From the NCBI GenBank assembly GCA_002291875.1, contig DBAV01000264.1, positions 1 through 18,044 on the forward strand: DNA of 18,044 nucleotides. The letters are read 5' to 3'. Shown here one piece after another: positions 1 to 7,353 of this stretch. This DNA comes from Hyphomonadaceae bacterium UBA1001 (lineage in GTDB: Bacteria; Pseudomonadota; Alphaproteobacteria; Caulobacterales; Aquidulcibacteraceae). How positions within the stretch are numbered: position 1 is the first letter of the stretch; every line of letters starts with the position of its first letter. The notes beneath the pieces were generated by a model. It saw only the letters and a program-made list of their open reading frames with translations, did not search any database and had not been told where the DNA came from. The position numbers were made by a program, and so were the translations under genes.

Positions 1-33
1 ACATCTCAGTGGCAGGTCAGTCAGGGCAGTCAT
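1..33 (-). CDS. 5' end of an unidentified gene divergent from the LysR regulator (partial)
   Basis: An ATG at 33-31 on the minus strand opens a frame without stops to the window edge (first residues MTALTDLPLRC). A GGGAG-type ribosome binding site lies about 8 bases upstream. The divergent arrangement with a LysR gene and a short shared intergenic region is the classic layout for a LysR target gene. Only 11 codons are visible, so the product cannot be named; an enzyme or transporter controlled by the neighbouring regulator is the usual case. The start is inferred and could be wrong. Confidence 0.42.
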   Translation of the reverse strand, partial: MTALTDLPLRC

Positions 34-68
34 TGCTTGGTCTCCCGCTTCGATGACCGGAAGATGCG

Positions 69-87
69 CTCGAGAATTGCTCTTGAG
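69..87. promoter_or_regulatory. Inverted repeat, candidate LysR binding site 1
   Basis: The arms CTCGAGA (69-75) and TCTTGAG (81-87) are reverse complements at 6 of 7 positions around a 5-base spacer. The repeat overlaps the candidate -35 box of the LysR gene. LysR-type regulators commonly bind an interrupted dyad in the intergenic region they share with a target and repress themselves from there. Binding is inferred. Confidence 0.4.
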
Positions 88-110
88 AATGAGTGATGAA
101 CTGATAGGAT
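83..110 (+). promoter_or_regulatory. Candidate sigma-70-like promoter of the LysR gene
   Basis: TTGAGA (83-88), one base from the TTGACA consensus, is followed after 16 bases by TAGGAT (105-110), a 4 of 6 match to TATAAT. This would start transcription around 117, leaving a leader of about 20 bases before the ATG at 139. Both boxes overlap the two inverted repeats here, which fits negative autoregulation. This is a reading by eye. Confidence 0.38.
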
Positions 111-116
111 TTATCA
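102..116. promoter_or_regulatory. Perfect inverted repeat, candidate LysR binding site 2
   Basis: TGATA (102-106) and TATCA (112-116) form a perfect dyad around GGATT. Its centre (109) is 31 bp from the centre of the dyad at 69-87, about three helical turns, so two regulator dimers would lie on the same DNA face. That spacing resembles the paired recognition and activation sites of LysR promoters. The dyad covers the candidate -10 box of the LysR gene. Confidence 0.4.
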
Positions 117-138
117 ACCAGACTAAACTATTGGCGCC

Positions 139-1077
139 ATGCTCGACCTCCGCCTCATCGAGACCTTCATCCAGGCAGCCCGCCGAGAGAGCTTCAGCGC
201 CGCGGCGAAAGCGCTCGGCGTCTCGCCTGGCGCAGTCAGCCAGAACATCAAGGCACTGGAAGAGCGGCTGGCGACCCGGCTCTTCGCGCGTACGACGCGG
301 CAGGTTCGACTGACGCCGGAGGGTCAGAGGTTCCTGATGCGCTGCGCGCCGGCGCTGGAGGCATTGGCAGACGCGGCCACAGAGCTGCAGGAGGATCGCG
401 CCGCTTTTCGCGGGACGCTGCGGATCACCTCCACGACCGCCTTCGGGCGCGCGCACGTCCTGCCCGCCGTCATCACGTTCAGGAAGCTGCATCCGGAACT
501 GGAGGTTGAACTGTCGCTTTCAGACGGGTTCGTCGACATCGTGGCCGAAGAGTTTGACCTTGCCATACGTGGCGGCATCCTGCCCGACAGCGACTACATC
601 GCGCGCCTGCTCCTGCCCGTCGCCATGATGGTGGTCGCCTCGCCTGCGTATCTGGATGCATTTGGCACGCCCGAGACGCCGGAGGCGCTTTCGGATCACG
701 CGCTCATCGGCATGCGCTCCAATCCCTCTCAGCGCATTTTTGCCTGGGAATTCGCGGATGGTGCGGAGGTTCGGCGTCAGAAAATAGCGCCGGCGCTCGT
801 TCTGAACGATCCTGAAGCGGTCGCCCTCGCCGCCGCCTCGGGCGCAGGCATCGCCCAGCTTGGCAGCAACATCGCACTCCCGCTCATCCGCTCCGGCACT
901 CTTCGACACCTATTGCAGGGGACAATGATCCGCTCGCGCCGCCTGTATGCGATATACCCCAGCAAGCGCTTCGCCACTGCCAAGCTGACCAGCTTCGTCG
1001 AACACCTGACAACGACGCTTGCCGACCGTTCCGACCTGATTTGGCGCGATCGGCCGGAACGCCTTCCAAATAGCTGA
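139..1077 (+). CDS. LysR-family transcriptional regulator, CrgA/AaeR-like
   Basis: A 312-aa protein of normal LysR length. Residues about 3-62 form the winged helix-turn-helix, with the family pattern of FSAAAKALGVSPGAVSQNIKALE, RLFARTTR and LTPEG. Residues about 90-295 form the periplasmic-binding-protein-like effector domain; the FDLAIRGG stretch and the GAGIAQL segment are typical of the CrgA-like branch, which often senses aromatic, quinone or aldehyde compounds. The ATG at 139 starts directly at the conserved LDLRLIETF segment, so the start is secure, although no strong ribosome binding site precedes it. It is transcribed away from a gene that runs off the left edge, its most likely target. 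The effector cannot be read from the sequence. Confidence 0.93.
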   Translation: MLDLRLIETFIQAARRESFSAAAKALGVSPGAVSQNIKALEERLATRLFARTTRQVRLTPEGQRFLMRCAPALEALADAATELQEDRAAFRGTLRITSTTAFGRAHVLPAVITFRKLHPELEVELSLSDGFVDIVAEEFDLAIRGGILPDSDYIARLLLPVAMMVVASPAYLDAFGTPETPEALSDHALIGMRSNPSQRIFAWEFADGAEVRRQKIAPALVLNDPEAVALAAASGAGIAQLGSNIALPLIRSGTLRHLLQGTMIRSRRLYAIYPSKRFATAKLTSFVEHLTTTLADRSDLIWRDRPERLPNS

Positions 1078-1262
1078 TGCGCCGCGTGGGTCGAGACGCA
1101 TCCGCGAGCGACGCGAGGGGCTGAATCGATGCCATTCATCCTTTTGAGGCATGAAAGTTCTTTCGATACTTCGGGAGCTTATACTGAAGAACGGTGGAAA
1201 CACGACCCCTCCGCCCCGCTCCGCCAGAGGGGCCCCGGTGGTGCTGCGTGTGGGTCTGGCGA
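1078..1262. other. Convergent intergenic region, no gene seen
   Basis: This 185-base stretch lies between the 3' ends of the LysR gene and the GH3 gene. Its middle (about 1130-1195) is visibly richer in A and T than its surroundings and carries GTTCTT (1157-1162) and AAGAAC (1187-1192) as a widely spaced dyad of unknown meaning. I see no convincing small ORF with a ribosome binding site and no tRNA. Confidence 0.5.
1206..1232 (-). terminator. Weak candidate terminator hairpin of the GH3 gene
   Basis: CCCCTC (1206-1211) pairs with GAGGGG (1227-1232) across a 15-base GC-rich loop. On the minus strand this lies about 30 bases past the GH3 stop codon and is followed by GTCGTGTTT, a poor U tract. 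The long loop makes it weak; Rho-dependent ending is equally likely. Confidence 0.22.
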
Positions 1263-3368
1263 TCAGGCGGGATGGAAGGGGACGTCGAGCGTGCCGTGGC
1301 GGCCGACGATTTCGAGGCGGTGTTCGCCCGCTTCGGTCCGCCAGTCTCGCACCGAGGGATCCCACCATTGCATCGCCCGGGCAGGCACAGCCACGCTGAC
1401 CTCGCGCGCCTCGCCCGGCGCGAGGGTGACACGCGCAAATCCCCCCAGCAGGCGCCGGGGCCGATCGGCGGCCAGCCCTGGCGGATGGACAAAGGCCAGC
1501 ACCACCTCGTCGGCCGCCATCGCACCCTCATTGCGCACCGTGACCCTGGCCTGAATGCCGCCACCGTCCGGCACGACCGCAACATCGTGCAGCGAGAAGC
1601 GGGCGTACGAGAGCCCATGCCCAAACCCAAAGCGCGGCGTGTGGCCCTCGCGCTCGAACAGGGTATAGCCGTGCCATGGGCCATAGGTGATCGCGTCCGC
1701 GTCACGGTCGAAGAAGGGATAGTCCGCCGCGTCGCGGGCCACTGTGAACGGCAGCCGCCCGGAGGGTGAGACGTCGCCGAACACCAGCCGCGCCAGCGCC
1801 GTGCCCCCTTCCATGCCGGCATAGAAGGTCTGGAGCACTGCGCCGACCTCATTGATCCAGTCCTCGACCATCACCGCCGAACCGGCCACGATCACCACCA
1901 CAACAGGCTTGCCGCTGCTGGCGGCGGCGCGGATCAGGGCAACCTGTCCGGCCGGCAGGCCAAGGTCGGCCCGGTCGCCACCGCGGGTCACCCCGGCCGC
2001 CATGCCGCCTGCCGACCCGGCAATCGCCTTCAGGCCCGGATTGTCGATCACGCCCAGATCGATGCCGCCGCCGGGAATGTACTCGCCCTCGTCGTCGGCC
2101 GTGTAGCCGACCACGACCAGAACGGCATCAGCCCTGGCAGAGACAGCCGCCGCGCGCGCAAGATCGAACTCGTCGGCCTCGAGCAGCTCGACACCGGCCG
2201 AATGGGCCCGCAGGCCCTCGATCACGCTCACCACATGGGGCGGCTGTACGCGCGAGGACCCATGATCGCCGGTGTTCTCCATCGCCGCCAGGCGCCCCAG
2301 CACTGCCAGCGTGCGCACCCGGCCGGCGTCGAACGGCAGCACGCCCTCATTGCGTAACAGGACCGCGGATTTCTCGGCCGCCTCGCGCGCCACCGCCACA
2401 TGCGCCGCGCAGGCCACCCGCTCGCCGCCATAGGCCGGCAGGGGGTCGGGCGCACTGGCAAAGCGATACTGCGTGCGCAGGATGCGCCGGCACGCTGTAT
2501 CCAGAACCCCCGCCTCAAAGCGGCCCTGCTCGACCGCCTCGACCATCCCCGCGAACACGATCGGTTCGGGGTTCTCGATGTCGAGTCCTGCCGCCGCGCC
2601 CGTGACTTCGCGCACCCCGAACACCCAGTCCGAATGCACAAAGCCCTCGAACCCCCATTCCTCTCGCAGGATGGTGGTCAGAAGCTCGGCGTGCTGGCCG
2701 CAATACACCCCGTTCCACCGGTTGTAGGCGCTCATAACGCTGGCACAGCCAGCATCGAGGATGCGCTTGAAATGGGGCAGATAGACCTCGCGCATGGTGC
2801 GGTCATTGCAGGCCACATTCACCTTGAAGCGGGCGTTCTCCATCGAGTTCAGGGCGAAATGCTTGACCGTGGCAATGACATTGTGGGTCTGGATGCCGAC
2901 GGCCAGCGCCGCGCCCATCTCGCCGACATGATGGGGGTCTTCGCCATAGGTCTCCTGCGCCCGTCCCCAGGCGGGGTGGCGCAGCAGGTTGACGCACACT
3001 GCGCCGGTCAGATTGCACCCCTGGGCGCGGATTTCGATGCCCATGATCTCGCCGATGCGCCGCTCGAGGTCGGTGTCGAAGCTGGCCCCCCGGGCCATCG
3101 AGCACGGAAAGCAGGTGGAGTGACCGCGCGCGACCCCGCGCGGGCCGTCGGTGAAATAAAGCGCCGGCACGCCCAGCCGCTCGCAGCCGCTGCCCGCCCG
3201 ATAGGGATTGGCGCCCCAGCGCTTGCCGCTTTGGGCGTACTGGCGGAAGAATCCCTGCCCCGCCATCATCGTGGCCTTTTCCTGCAGGGTGGCCTCGGCC
3301 AGGATCGCCTCGACCATGGCGTCGATCTCGGCGGCGGTCATGCCCTTGCGGGGCGCGTAATCAGTCAT
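1263..3368 (-). CDS. Glycoside hydrolase family 3 beta-glucosidase, cytoplasmic
   Basis: A 701-aa GH3 enzyme that would release terminal beta-linked glucose or a related sugar from oligosaccharides or glycosides with retention of configuration. The N-terminal barrel domain (about 25-300) has the family signature TVKH..N..E..R (167-180), and Asp247 in HSDW is the expected catalytic nucleophile. The alpha/beta sandwich domain (about 335-560) holds DDEGEYIP, where the acid/base glutamate is expected. A fibronectin-III-like domain closes the protein (about 600-700, after FGFGHGLSY). There is no signal peptide, so it probably acts inside the cell on imported sugars. The ATG is preceded by AAGGGG at good spacing. 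It stands alone, divergent from an ATPase. The substrate is not readable; beta-xylosidase-like activity is possible in this family. Confidence 0.92.
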   Translation of the reverse strand: MTDYAPRKGMTAAEIDAMVEAILAEATLQEKATMMAGQGFFRQYAQSGKRWGANPYRAGSGCERLGVPALYFTDGPRGVARGHSTCFPCSMARGASFDTDLERRIGEIMGIEIRAQGCNLTGAVCVNLLRHPAWGRAQETYGEDPHHVGEMGAALAVGIQTHNVIATVKHFALNSMENARFKVNVACNDRTMREVYLPHFKRILDAGCASVMSAYNRWNGVYCGQHAELLTTILREEWGFEGFVHSDWVFGVREVTGAAAGLDIENPEPIVFAGMVEAVEQGRFEAGVLDTACRRILRTQYRFASAPDPLPAYGGERVACAAHVAVAREAAEKSAVLLRNEGVLPFDAGRVRTLAVLGRLAAMENTGDHGSSRVQPPHVVSVIEGLRAHSAGVELLEADEFDLARAAAVSARADAVLVVVGYTADDEGEYIPGGGIDLGVIDNPGLKAIAGSAGGMAAGVTRGGDRADLGLPAGQVALIRAAASSGKPVVVVIVAGSAVMVEDWINEVGAVLQTFYAGMEGGTALARLVFGDVSPSGRLPFTVARDAADYPFFDRDADAITYGPWHGYTLFEREGHTPRFGFGHGLSYARFSLHDVAVVPDGGGIQARVTVRNEGAMAADEVVLAFVHPPGLAADRPRRLLGGFARVTLAPGEAREVSVAVPARAMQWWDPSVRDWRTEAGEHRLEIVGRHGTLDVPFHPA

Positions 3369-3433
3369 GGTGTCCCCTTGTCCGGACCTGTCGGCGTCGC
3401 TCGCTGCACTTCACGCCGCGTGGCCAGGGCAGA

Positions 3434-3450
3434 AAACGCTTCGCGCGTTT
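3434..3450. promoter_or_regulatory. Perfect palindrome upstream of the GH3 gene, candidate repressor operator
   Basis: AAACGC (3434-3439) and GCGTTT (3445-3450) form a perfect dyad with a 5-base centre, 66-82 bases upstream of the GH3 start codon. The AAACG...CGTTT outline resembles operators of LacI-type sugar repressors, which often control glycosidase genes, though the 5-base centre is not the usual even-symmetric form. If the promoter at 3464-3492 is right, the dyad covers roughly +7 to +23, a blocking position. No LacI gene is in the window. Confidence 0.35.
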
Positions 3451-3463
3451 GTGTAGGTTCGCG

Positions 3464-3492
3464 CGATTGTGCCAGCGGGCCGGTCGCGTCAA
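3464..3492 (-). promoter_or_regulatory. Weak candidate promoter of the GH3 gene
   Basis: On the minus strand TTGACG (3492-3487) is a 5 of 6 match to the -35 consensus. After 17 bases it is followed by CAATCG (3469-3464), a poor -10 box. The strong -35 element and the palindrome just downstream are the only support. Confidence 0.25.
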
Positions 3493-3558
3493 GCAACCCG
3501 AAGAGTCGCGAAAGCCTGGTGCCATGACCCTTGCCCATACGGTGGCCACGAACGCCTC

Positions 3559-4713
3559 ATGATCACGCGCCTTGCCATCTCGGGTTATCGGTCATTGCGC
3601 GAAGTGGTGCTGCCGCTGGGGCGTCTGACCGTGGTGACGGGCCCGAACGGGTCGGGAAAGTCCAGCCTCTATCGAGCGCTAAGGCTGCTGGCTCTGACCG
3701 CGCAGGGTCAGGTCGTGCGGGCCCTGGCCGAGGAAGGCGGACTGGGATCGACGCTGTGGGCCGGCCCGGAACAGATTTCACGCGCCATGCGGTCGGGCGA
3801 GCATCCCGTGCAGGGGACGCGACGCAGCAAGCCGGTGGCGCTGAAACTGGGGTTTTCGGGCGAGGATTATGGCTATGCGATTGATCTGGGCCTACCGCCG
3901 CCCGGGGGCTCGGTGTTCATGCACGATCCGGCGATCAAGGTCGAGGCGATGTGGACCGGCGAGACCTTGGGCCGGGCGAACGTCTTCGCCCTCCGCCAGG
4001 GGGCCAGCGTCCGCATCCGTGACGAGACTGGCGCATGGGGTACCACCTATGACGCGCTTGCCCCGTTCGACAGCATGATGACCCACTGCGGCGACCCCAG
4101 CAATGGGCTGGAATTGCTGCGGATGCGCGAGGCCCTTCGCGACTGGCGTTTCTATGACCATTTCCGGACCGATGCCGGGGCCGCCGCGCGGCGCCCGCAA
4201 GTGGCCACGTCCACCCCTGTCCTCGCATCGGATGGATCGGACCTGGCGGCCGCCTTCGCGACGATCAATTGGATTGGCGACATCGCGGCCTTCAATCGGA
4301 CCGTGGCCGACGCCTTCGACGGCGCGCGCGTCACGATCCAGGGCATTGGCGGCCTTGTGGAGATCGCAATGCACCAGCATGGCCTGCTGCGGCCACTCGG
4401 CGCGGCCGAACTGTCCGACGGCACGCTGCGATACCTGCTGCTGGCATGTGCCCTGCTGACGCCGCGCCCGCCGCCGCTGATGATCCTCAACGAGCCGGAG
4501 GCCAGCCTGCACCCAGACCTTCTGGCCCCCCTGGCACGGCTGATCCTTGATGCCGCGCGCCGCTCGCAGGTGGTGGTGGTGACACACGCACGGGCCTTGG
4601 CCGACAAGCTCGAGGCCTCGGGCGAATGCGTGCTGTTCAGGTTGCAGAAGGATCTTGGCGAGACGTTCGTCGAGGGCGTGGAACGCCCCTCCTGGACATG
4701 GCCCTCGCGCTGA
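3559..4713 (+). CDS. AAA family ATPase with ABC/SMC-like head (COG4637-type predicted ATPase)
   Basis: A 384-aa ATPase with an ABC/RecF-like nucleotide-binding fold. The N-terminus ITRLAISGYRSLREV is typical of RecF, OLD and SMC-head proteins. Walker A is GPNGSGKSS (28-36); an ABC-type signature LSDGT is at 285-289; Walker B LMILNEPE is at 307-314 with Glu314 as likely catalytic base, followed by a D-loop (SLHP) and a switch histidine in VTHA (343). There is no TOPRIM nuclease domain, unlike full OLD proteins, so this is the short stand-alone form. The role is unknown; relatives act in DNA maintenance or defence, but no partner nuclease is next to it. The ATG at 3559 starts right at the conserved first strand; an upstream GTG at 3469 would add a 30-residue tail unlike the family. 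The ribosome binding site is weak. Confidence 0.85.
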   Translation: MITRLAISGYRSLREVVLPLGRLTVVTGPNGSGKSSLYRALRLLALTAQGQVVRALAEEGGLGSTLWAGPEQISRAMRSGEHPVQGTRRSKPVALKLGFSGEDYGYAIDLGLPPPGGSVFMHDPAIKVEAMWTGETLGRANVFALRQGASVRIRDETGAWGTTYDALAPFDSMMTHCGDPSNGLELLRMREALRDWRFYDHFRTDAGAAARRPQVATSTPVLASDGSDLAAAFATINWIGDIAAFNRTVADAFDGARVTIQGIGGLVEIAMHQHGLLRPLGAAELSDGTLRYLLLACALLTPRPPPLMILNEPEASLHPDLLAPLARLILDAARRSQVVVVTHARALADKLEASGECVLFRLQKDLGETFVEGVERPSWTWPSR

Positions 4714-4736
4714 CGGCGCCGCTCCGTGCCATCCGC

Positions 4737-4764
4737 GCCGCTGGATGCGGATGCATCCAGAGGC
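4737..4764 (+). terminator. Strong hairpin after the ATPase gene, possible terminator
   Basis: CTGGATGC (4741-4748) and GCATCCAG (4753-4760) form a perfect 8-bp stem with loop GGAT. A one-base mismatch and three further pairs extend it to 4737-4764. It sits 23 bases past the ATPase stop and 88 bases before the methyltransferase start. No U tract follows, so it could be an RNA-stabilising or Rho-assisted end rather than a classic intrinsic terminator. Confidence 0.4.
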
Positions 4765-4852
4765 TTGCGGGCTTTGCCCCGGCGGCCAAGGGTAGCACCA
4801 GTGTCGAGGGGCATACCCGATCGGTGATGCCGATGAGGTCTGGGGGCGCAGG

Positions 4853-5704
4853 GTGTCGGACTTCCGGGGATGGCCACGTGATTTTGCAGACTGGCAGGCT
4901 CGCCGCGCGGCCGAACGCGACTGGGCGTTCGCCAACGGGCTTAACCTTGGCGACCCGGCGCGCAATGGCGAATTCGCGACGCTGGACCTGATGCTGCCGC
5001 ACCTCGATGCGTTGGTGGATGTGGGTGCCAATGAGGGGCTGTTTTCTGGCCGGGCCGCGCGCACTCGCCCCGACCTGCCGATCCTGGCGGTCGAGCCCAA
5101 CCCGGCCATGCACGCCTCCATCCGGGCGCAGGCGCCTGCGGCCGCCCTGACGGGGTGCGCCGTGGCCGACATTCCGGACGACACGCGCGCCAGGCTGCAC
5201 GTTCGCGACGACCAGCCCGGCACCGCCAGCCTGACCGAGCGCAGCTGGATGAATCCCAGCTATCGGGCGGGCATGCACACCATCGAAGTGCCCCTCCGGC
5301 GACTGGACGCGGTGATCCAGGACGCGGGCTTGGCCGACGCGGGCGCGATGCTGGTCAAGATCGATGTCGAGGGACACGAGGCGGGCGTCATGCGATCGGG
5401 CGCCGCCACCCTGGCGCGGGGCCGGGCGCGGGCGGTGATGTTCGAGTTTTCCTATGGCTGGCGCGAGACGGGCGAGGACCTGCGTGCGGCGATGTACGCC
5501 CTCGATACTGCCGGCCTTGCGCTCTGGCGCATCACCCCTTTCGCGCTCGAGCATGTGCGGTTCTTCACGCCCGACATGGCGGGCCACCAGTACGCCAATT
5601 ATCTGGCGTTGCGGGGGTTCGGGCTGGAGGCGCTGGGGCCGCGACGGACGCTGGCCACCCCTTATGGCGAGACGGTCGCCATCCCCTTCCCTGAACGCCG
5701 CTGA
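4853..5704 (+). CDS. FkbM family SAM-dependent methyltransferase
   Basis: A 283-aa methyltransferase of the FkbM class, which methylates hydroxyl groups on sugars, polyketides or surface glycans. The SAM-binding motif I VDVGANEG is at 55-62, the acidic motif VEPNP at 80-84, and the family hallmark KIDVEGHE at 169-176. The start is a GTG with GGGGG a few bases upstream; the nearby ATG at 4833 is in another frame. The gene faces a GT2 glycosyltransferase, and their 3' ends overlap by 43 bases. The pairing suggests, but does not prove, work on the same cell-surface glycan. The acceptor is unknown. Confidence 0.88.
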   Translation: MSDFRGWPRDFADWQARRAAERDWAFANGLNLGDPARNGEFATLDLMLPHLDALVDVGANEGLFSGRAARTRPDLPILAVEPNPAMHASIRAQAPAAALTGCAVADIPDDTRARLHVRDDQPGTASLTERSWMNPSYRAGMHTIEVPLRRLDAVIQDAGLADAGAMLVKIDVEGHEAGVMRSGAATLARGRARAVMFEFSYGWRETGEDLRAAMYALDTAGLALWRITPFALEHVRFFTPDMAGHQYANYLALRGFGLEALGPRRTLATPYGETVAIPFPERR

Positions 5705-6564
5705 CGGGCCAGTTCCAGCAGGCGTCCGCCGAGCGCCCACAGCCGCGCACCCGCGCACAGCCAGAAATAGGGCACCGCCCGCCACCGCCCCGCCATCAGC
5801 GCCGCCATCGGCCGCAGGACCGGATAGCGCACCAGAAGGTGGAAAAGCATCGAGGGCGCCCGATGCGGGTGCTTCCAGCAAAAGCCCGCGTCCTCGCGAC
5901 CATAGACGGCAAACTTGCGCAGATAGTCGCCCAGCGTGGGGTGATGCTCCTGGGGCACGCGCGCATGGGCGATGCCAAAGCGCAGGCCCGCCTCGTGCGC
6001 CCTCAGGCACAGGTCGGCATCATCCGAAACCTGACGGTTCGAGGCATCAAAACGCACCAGATCGAAGACCTCGCGCCGGTACAGGGTCGGCGCCGTGCCG
6101 ATCATGGTGCGCGGGCCGGGCCGGTGGTGGAAGGTGGCGAATGCCTCGTTCTCGGCCCGAGTCCAGAAGTTCGTTTCCTCGATGGTGACACCGGCCTGGA
6201 CCATGGCCCAGCCTTGCGCCTCGAGGTCGGCCCAGAGCCGGCCCAGAAGGTCCGGTTCGGGACGGTGATCGGCGTCGATCAGACAGACCAAAGGATGGCG
6301 CGTGGCATCGATGCCGATCTGGCGGTCGCCAGCCACGCCCTGACCACCCTCGAGCACGATCACCGGGAATTCGCGCGCAATGGACACGGTGGCATCGGTC
6401 GAGCGGCCGTCCACCACCACGATCTCGGCGGCGCCCAGAGCCATCACACACTCGAGGGCGCGGCGCAGGCGTGCTTCTTCATTGCGTGCGACCAGCACCA
6501 CACTGATTGGCGGGCGGGCGGGCTGCCCGGAGGCAGAGCGGGATGGCAAGGCGGCGTTCATCAT
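5662..6564 (-). CDS. Family 2 glycosyltransferase
   Basis: A 300-aa GT-A fold transferase that would move a sugar from a nucleotide donor to a lipid or glycan acceptor. The opening strand PISVVLVARNEE (19-30), VDGRSTD (51-57), the metal-binding DAD (97-99) and the acidic SDDADLCLR segment (180-188) follow the GT2 plan. The C-terminus (about 245-285) has one or two hydrophobic stretches, suggesting peripheral or anchored membrane attachment. The start is one of two adjacent ATGs (6564 or 6561). A longer open frame to 6945 is rejected because its extra 127 residues are the antisense image of kdpE. The gene lies 86 bases downstream of kdpE on the same strand with no clear terminator between, so some readthrough from kdp is possible. 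Its 3' end overlaps the opposing FkbM gene. Confidence 0.87.
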   Translation of the reverse strand: MMNAALPSRSASGQPARPPISVVLVARNEEARLRRALECVMALGAAEIVVVDGRSTDATVSIAREFPVIVLEGGQGVAGDRQIGIDATRHPLVCLIDADHRPEPDLLGRLWADLEAQGWAMVQAGVTIEETNFWTRAENEAFATFHHRPGPRTMIGTAPTLYRREVFDLVRFDASNRQVSDDADLCLRAHEAGLRFGIAHARVPQEHHPTLGDYLRKFAVYGREDAGFCWKHPHRAPSMLFHLLVRYPVLRPMAALMAGRWRAVPYFWLCAGARLWALGGRLLELARQRRSGKGMATVSP

Positions 6565-6650
6565 CGCACCATTCCGCCAGAGCGCTAAACCCGCGTTAAT
6601 CCGGTGCGTGACGACCGTCAGCCCTTCGCTCGGGCGCGGGCGGCAAAGGC

Positions 6651-7346
6651 TCAGCCGCCGAAGCGATAGCCGACCCCCGGCTCGGTGGTGACCAGCACAG
6701 GCGCCTCGGGGTGCGGCTCGATCTTCTGGCGCAAATGGCGGACATGCACCCGCAGGGCCTCGACATCCCCGCCCTCGGCCGCGCCCCACACCGCGCGTAG
6801 CAGGTGGCGGTGGGTCAGCACCTTGCCGCGGTGGGTCACCAGCTCGCGCAGAAGGTCGAACTCGCGCGGGGTCAGGCGCGCATCCACGCCCCCGACCCGG
6901 ACCGATCGGCGCATCAGGTCGATCGAGAGCCGCGCATCCTCCCATGTGACCGCCGCGCCCTGCATGGCCAGCCGGTGGCGCAGCGCGGCCCGCACCCGCG
7001 CCATGAACTCGCCGACCCCGAACGGCTTGGTCACGAAATCGTCTGCGCCTGCATCCAGCAGCGCGACCTTGTCGGCCTCCTCGCCGCTGGCCGACAGCAC
7101 CAGGATCGCCGGCGGCGGGGCCACCATCGCCAGCAGGGTGGGCAGCAGGTCCGAACCATTGCCATCCGGCAGGCCGAGGTCCAGCACCACGAGGTCGGGC
7201 CGCCCTTCTCCAAGCCGCCCTCGCGCCTCGGCCAGCGACGCTGCATCCACGACGTCGAAATCCTCGGCCACCAGCGTCGAACGCAGGAACCGGCGGATCG
7301 CGACCTCATCGTCGACGATCAGGGCCCGGGGACGGATGGAGGACAT
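6651..7346 (-). CDS. kdpE: KdpE, response regulator of the potassium-scavenging operon
   Basis: A 231-aa OmpR/PhoB-type response regulator. The receiver domain (about 6-120) has the acidic pair in IVDDE (12-13), phospho-acceptor Asp56 in VVLDLGLPDG, a switch serine in LVLSAS and Lys107 in TKPFG. The C-terminal winged helix (about 130-230) ends with RHLRQKIE and TEPGVGYRF, as in KdpE. Phosphorylated by KdpD, it would activate the kdp promoter. I prefer the ATG at 7346, which has GAGG five bases upstream; a GTG two codons earlier (7352) is also open. It follows kdpD by 7 bases. Confidence 0.95.
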   Translation of the reverse strand: MSSIRPRALIVDDEVAIRRFLRSTLVAEDFDVVDAASLAEARGRLGEGRPDLVVLDLGLPDGNGSDLLPTLLAMVAPPPAILVLSASGEEADKVALLDAGADDFVTKPFGVGEFMARVRAALRHRLAMQGAAVTWEDARLSIDLMRRSVRVGGVDARLTPREFDLLRELVTHRGKVLTHRHLLRAVWGAAEGGDVEALRVHVRHLRQKIEPHPEAPVLVTTEPGVGYRFGG

Positions 7347-7353
7347 CCCCACC

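Noticed and set aside
53..313. 86-codon plus-strand frame overlapping the LysR start
   Set aside because: It overlaps the LysR coding region in another frame, has Ser/Arg-rich composition and no ribosome binding site.
3469..3558. Upstream GTG start for the AAA ATPase
   Set aside because: The 30 extra residues do not resemble the family, whose conserved first strand begins immediately after the ATG at 3559.
6565..6945. 127-residue N-terminal extension of the GT2 glycosyltransferase
   Set aside because: It overlaps kdpE on the same strand in another frame and is Arg/Gly/Pro-rich filler; the conserved GT2 fold begins just after the ATG pair at 6561-6564.
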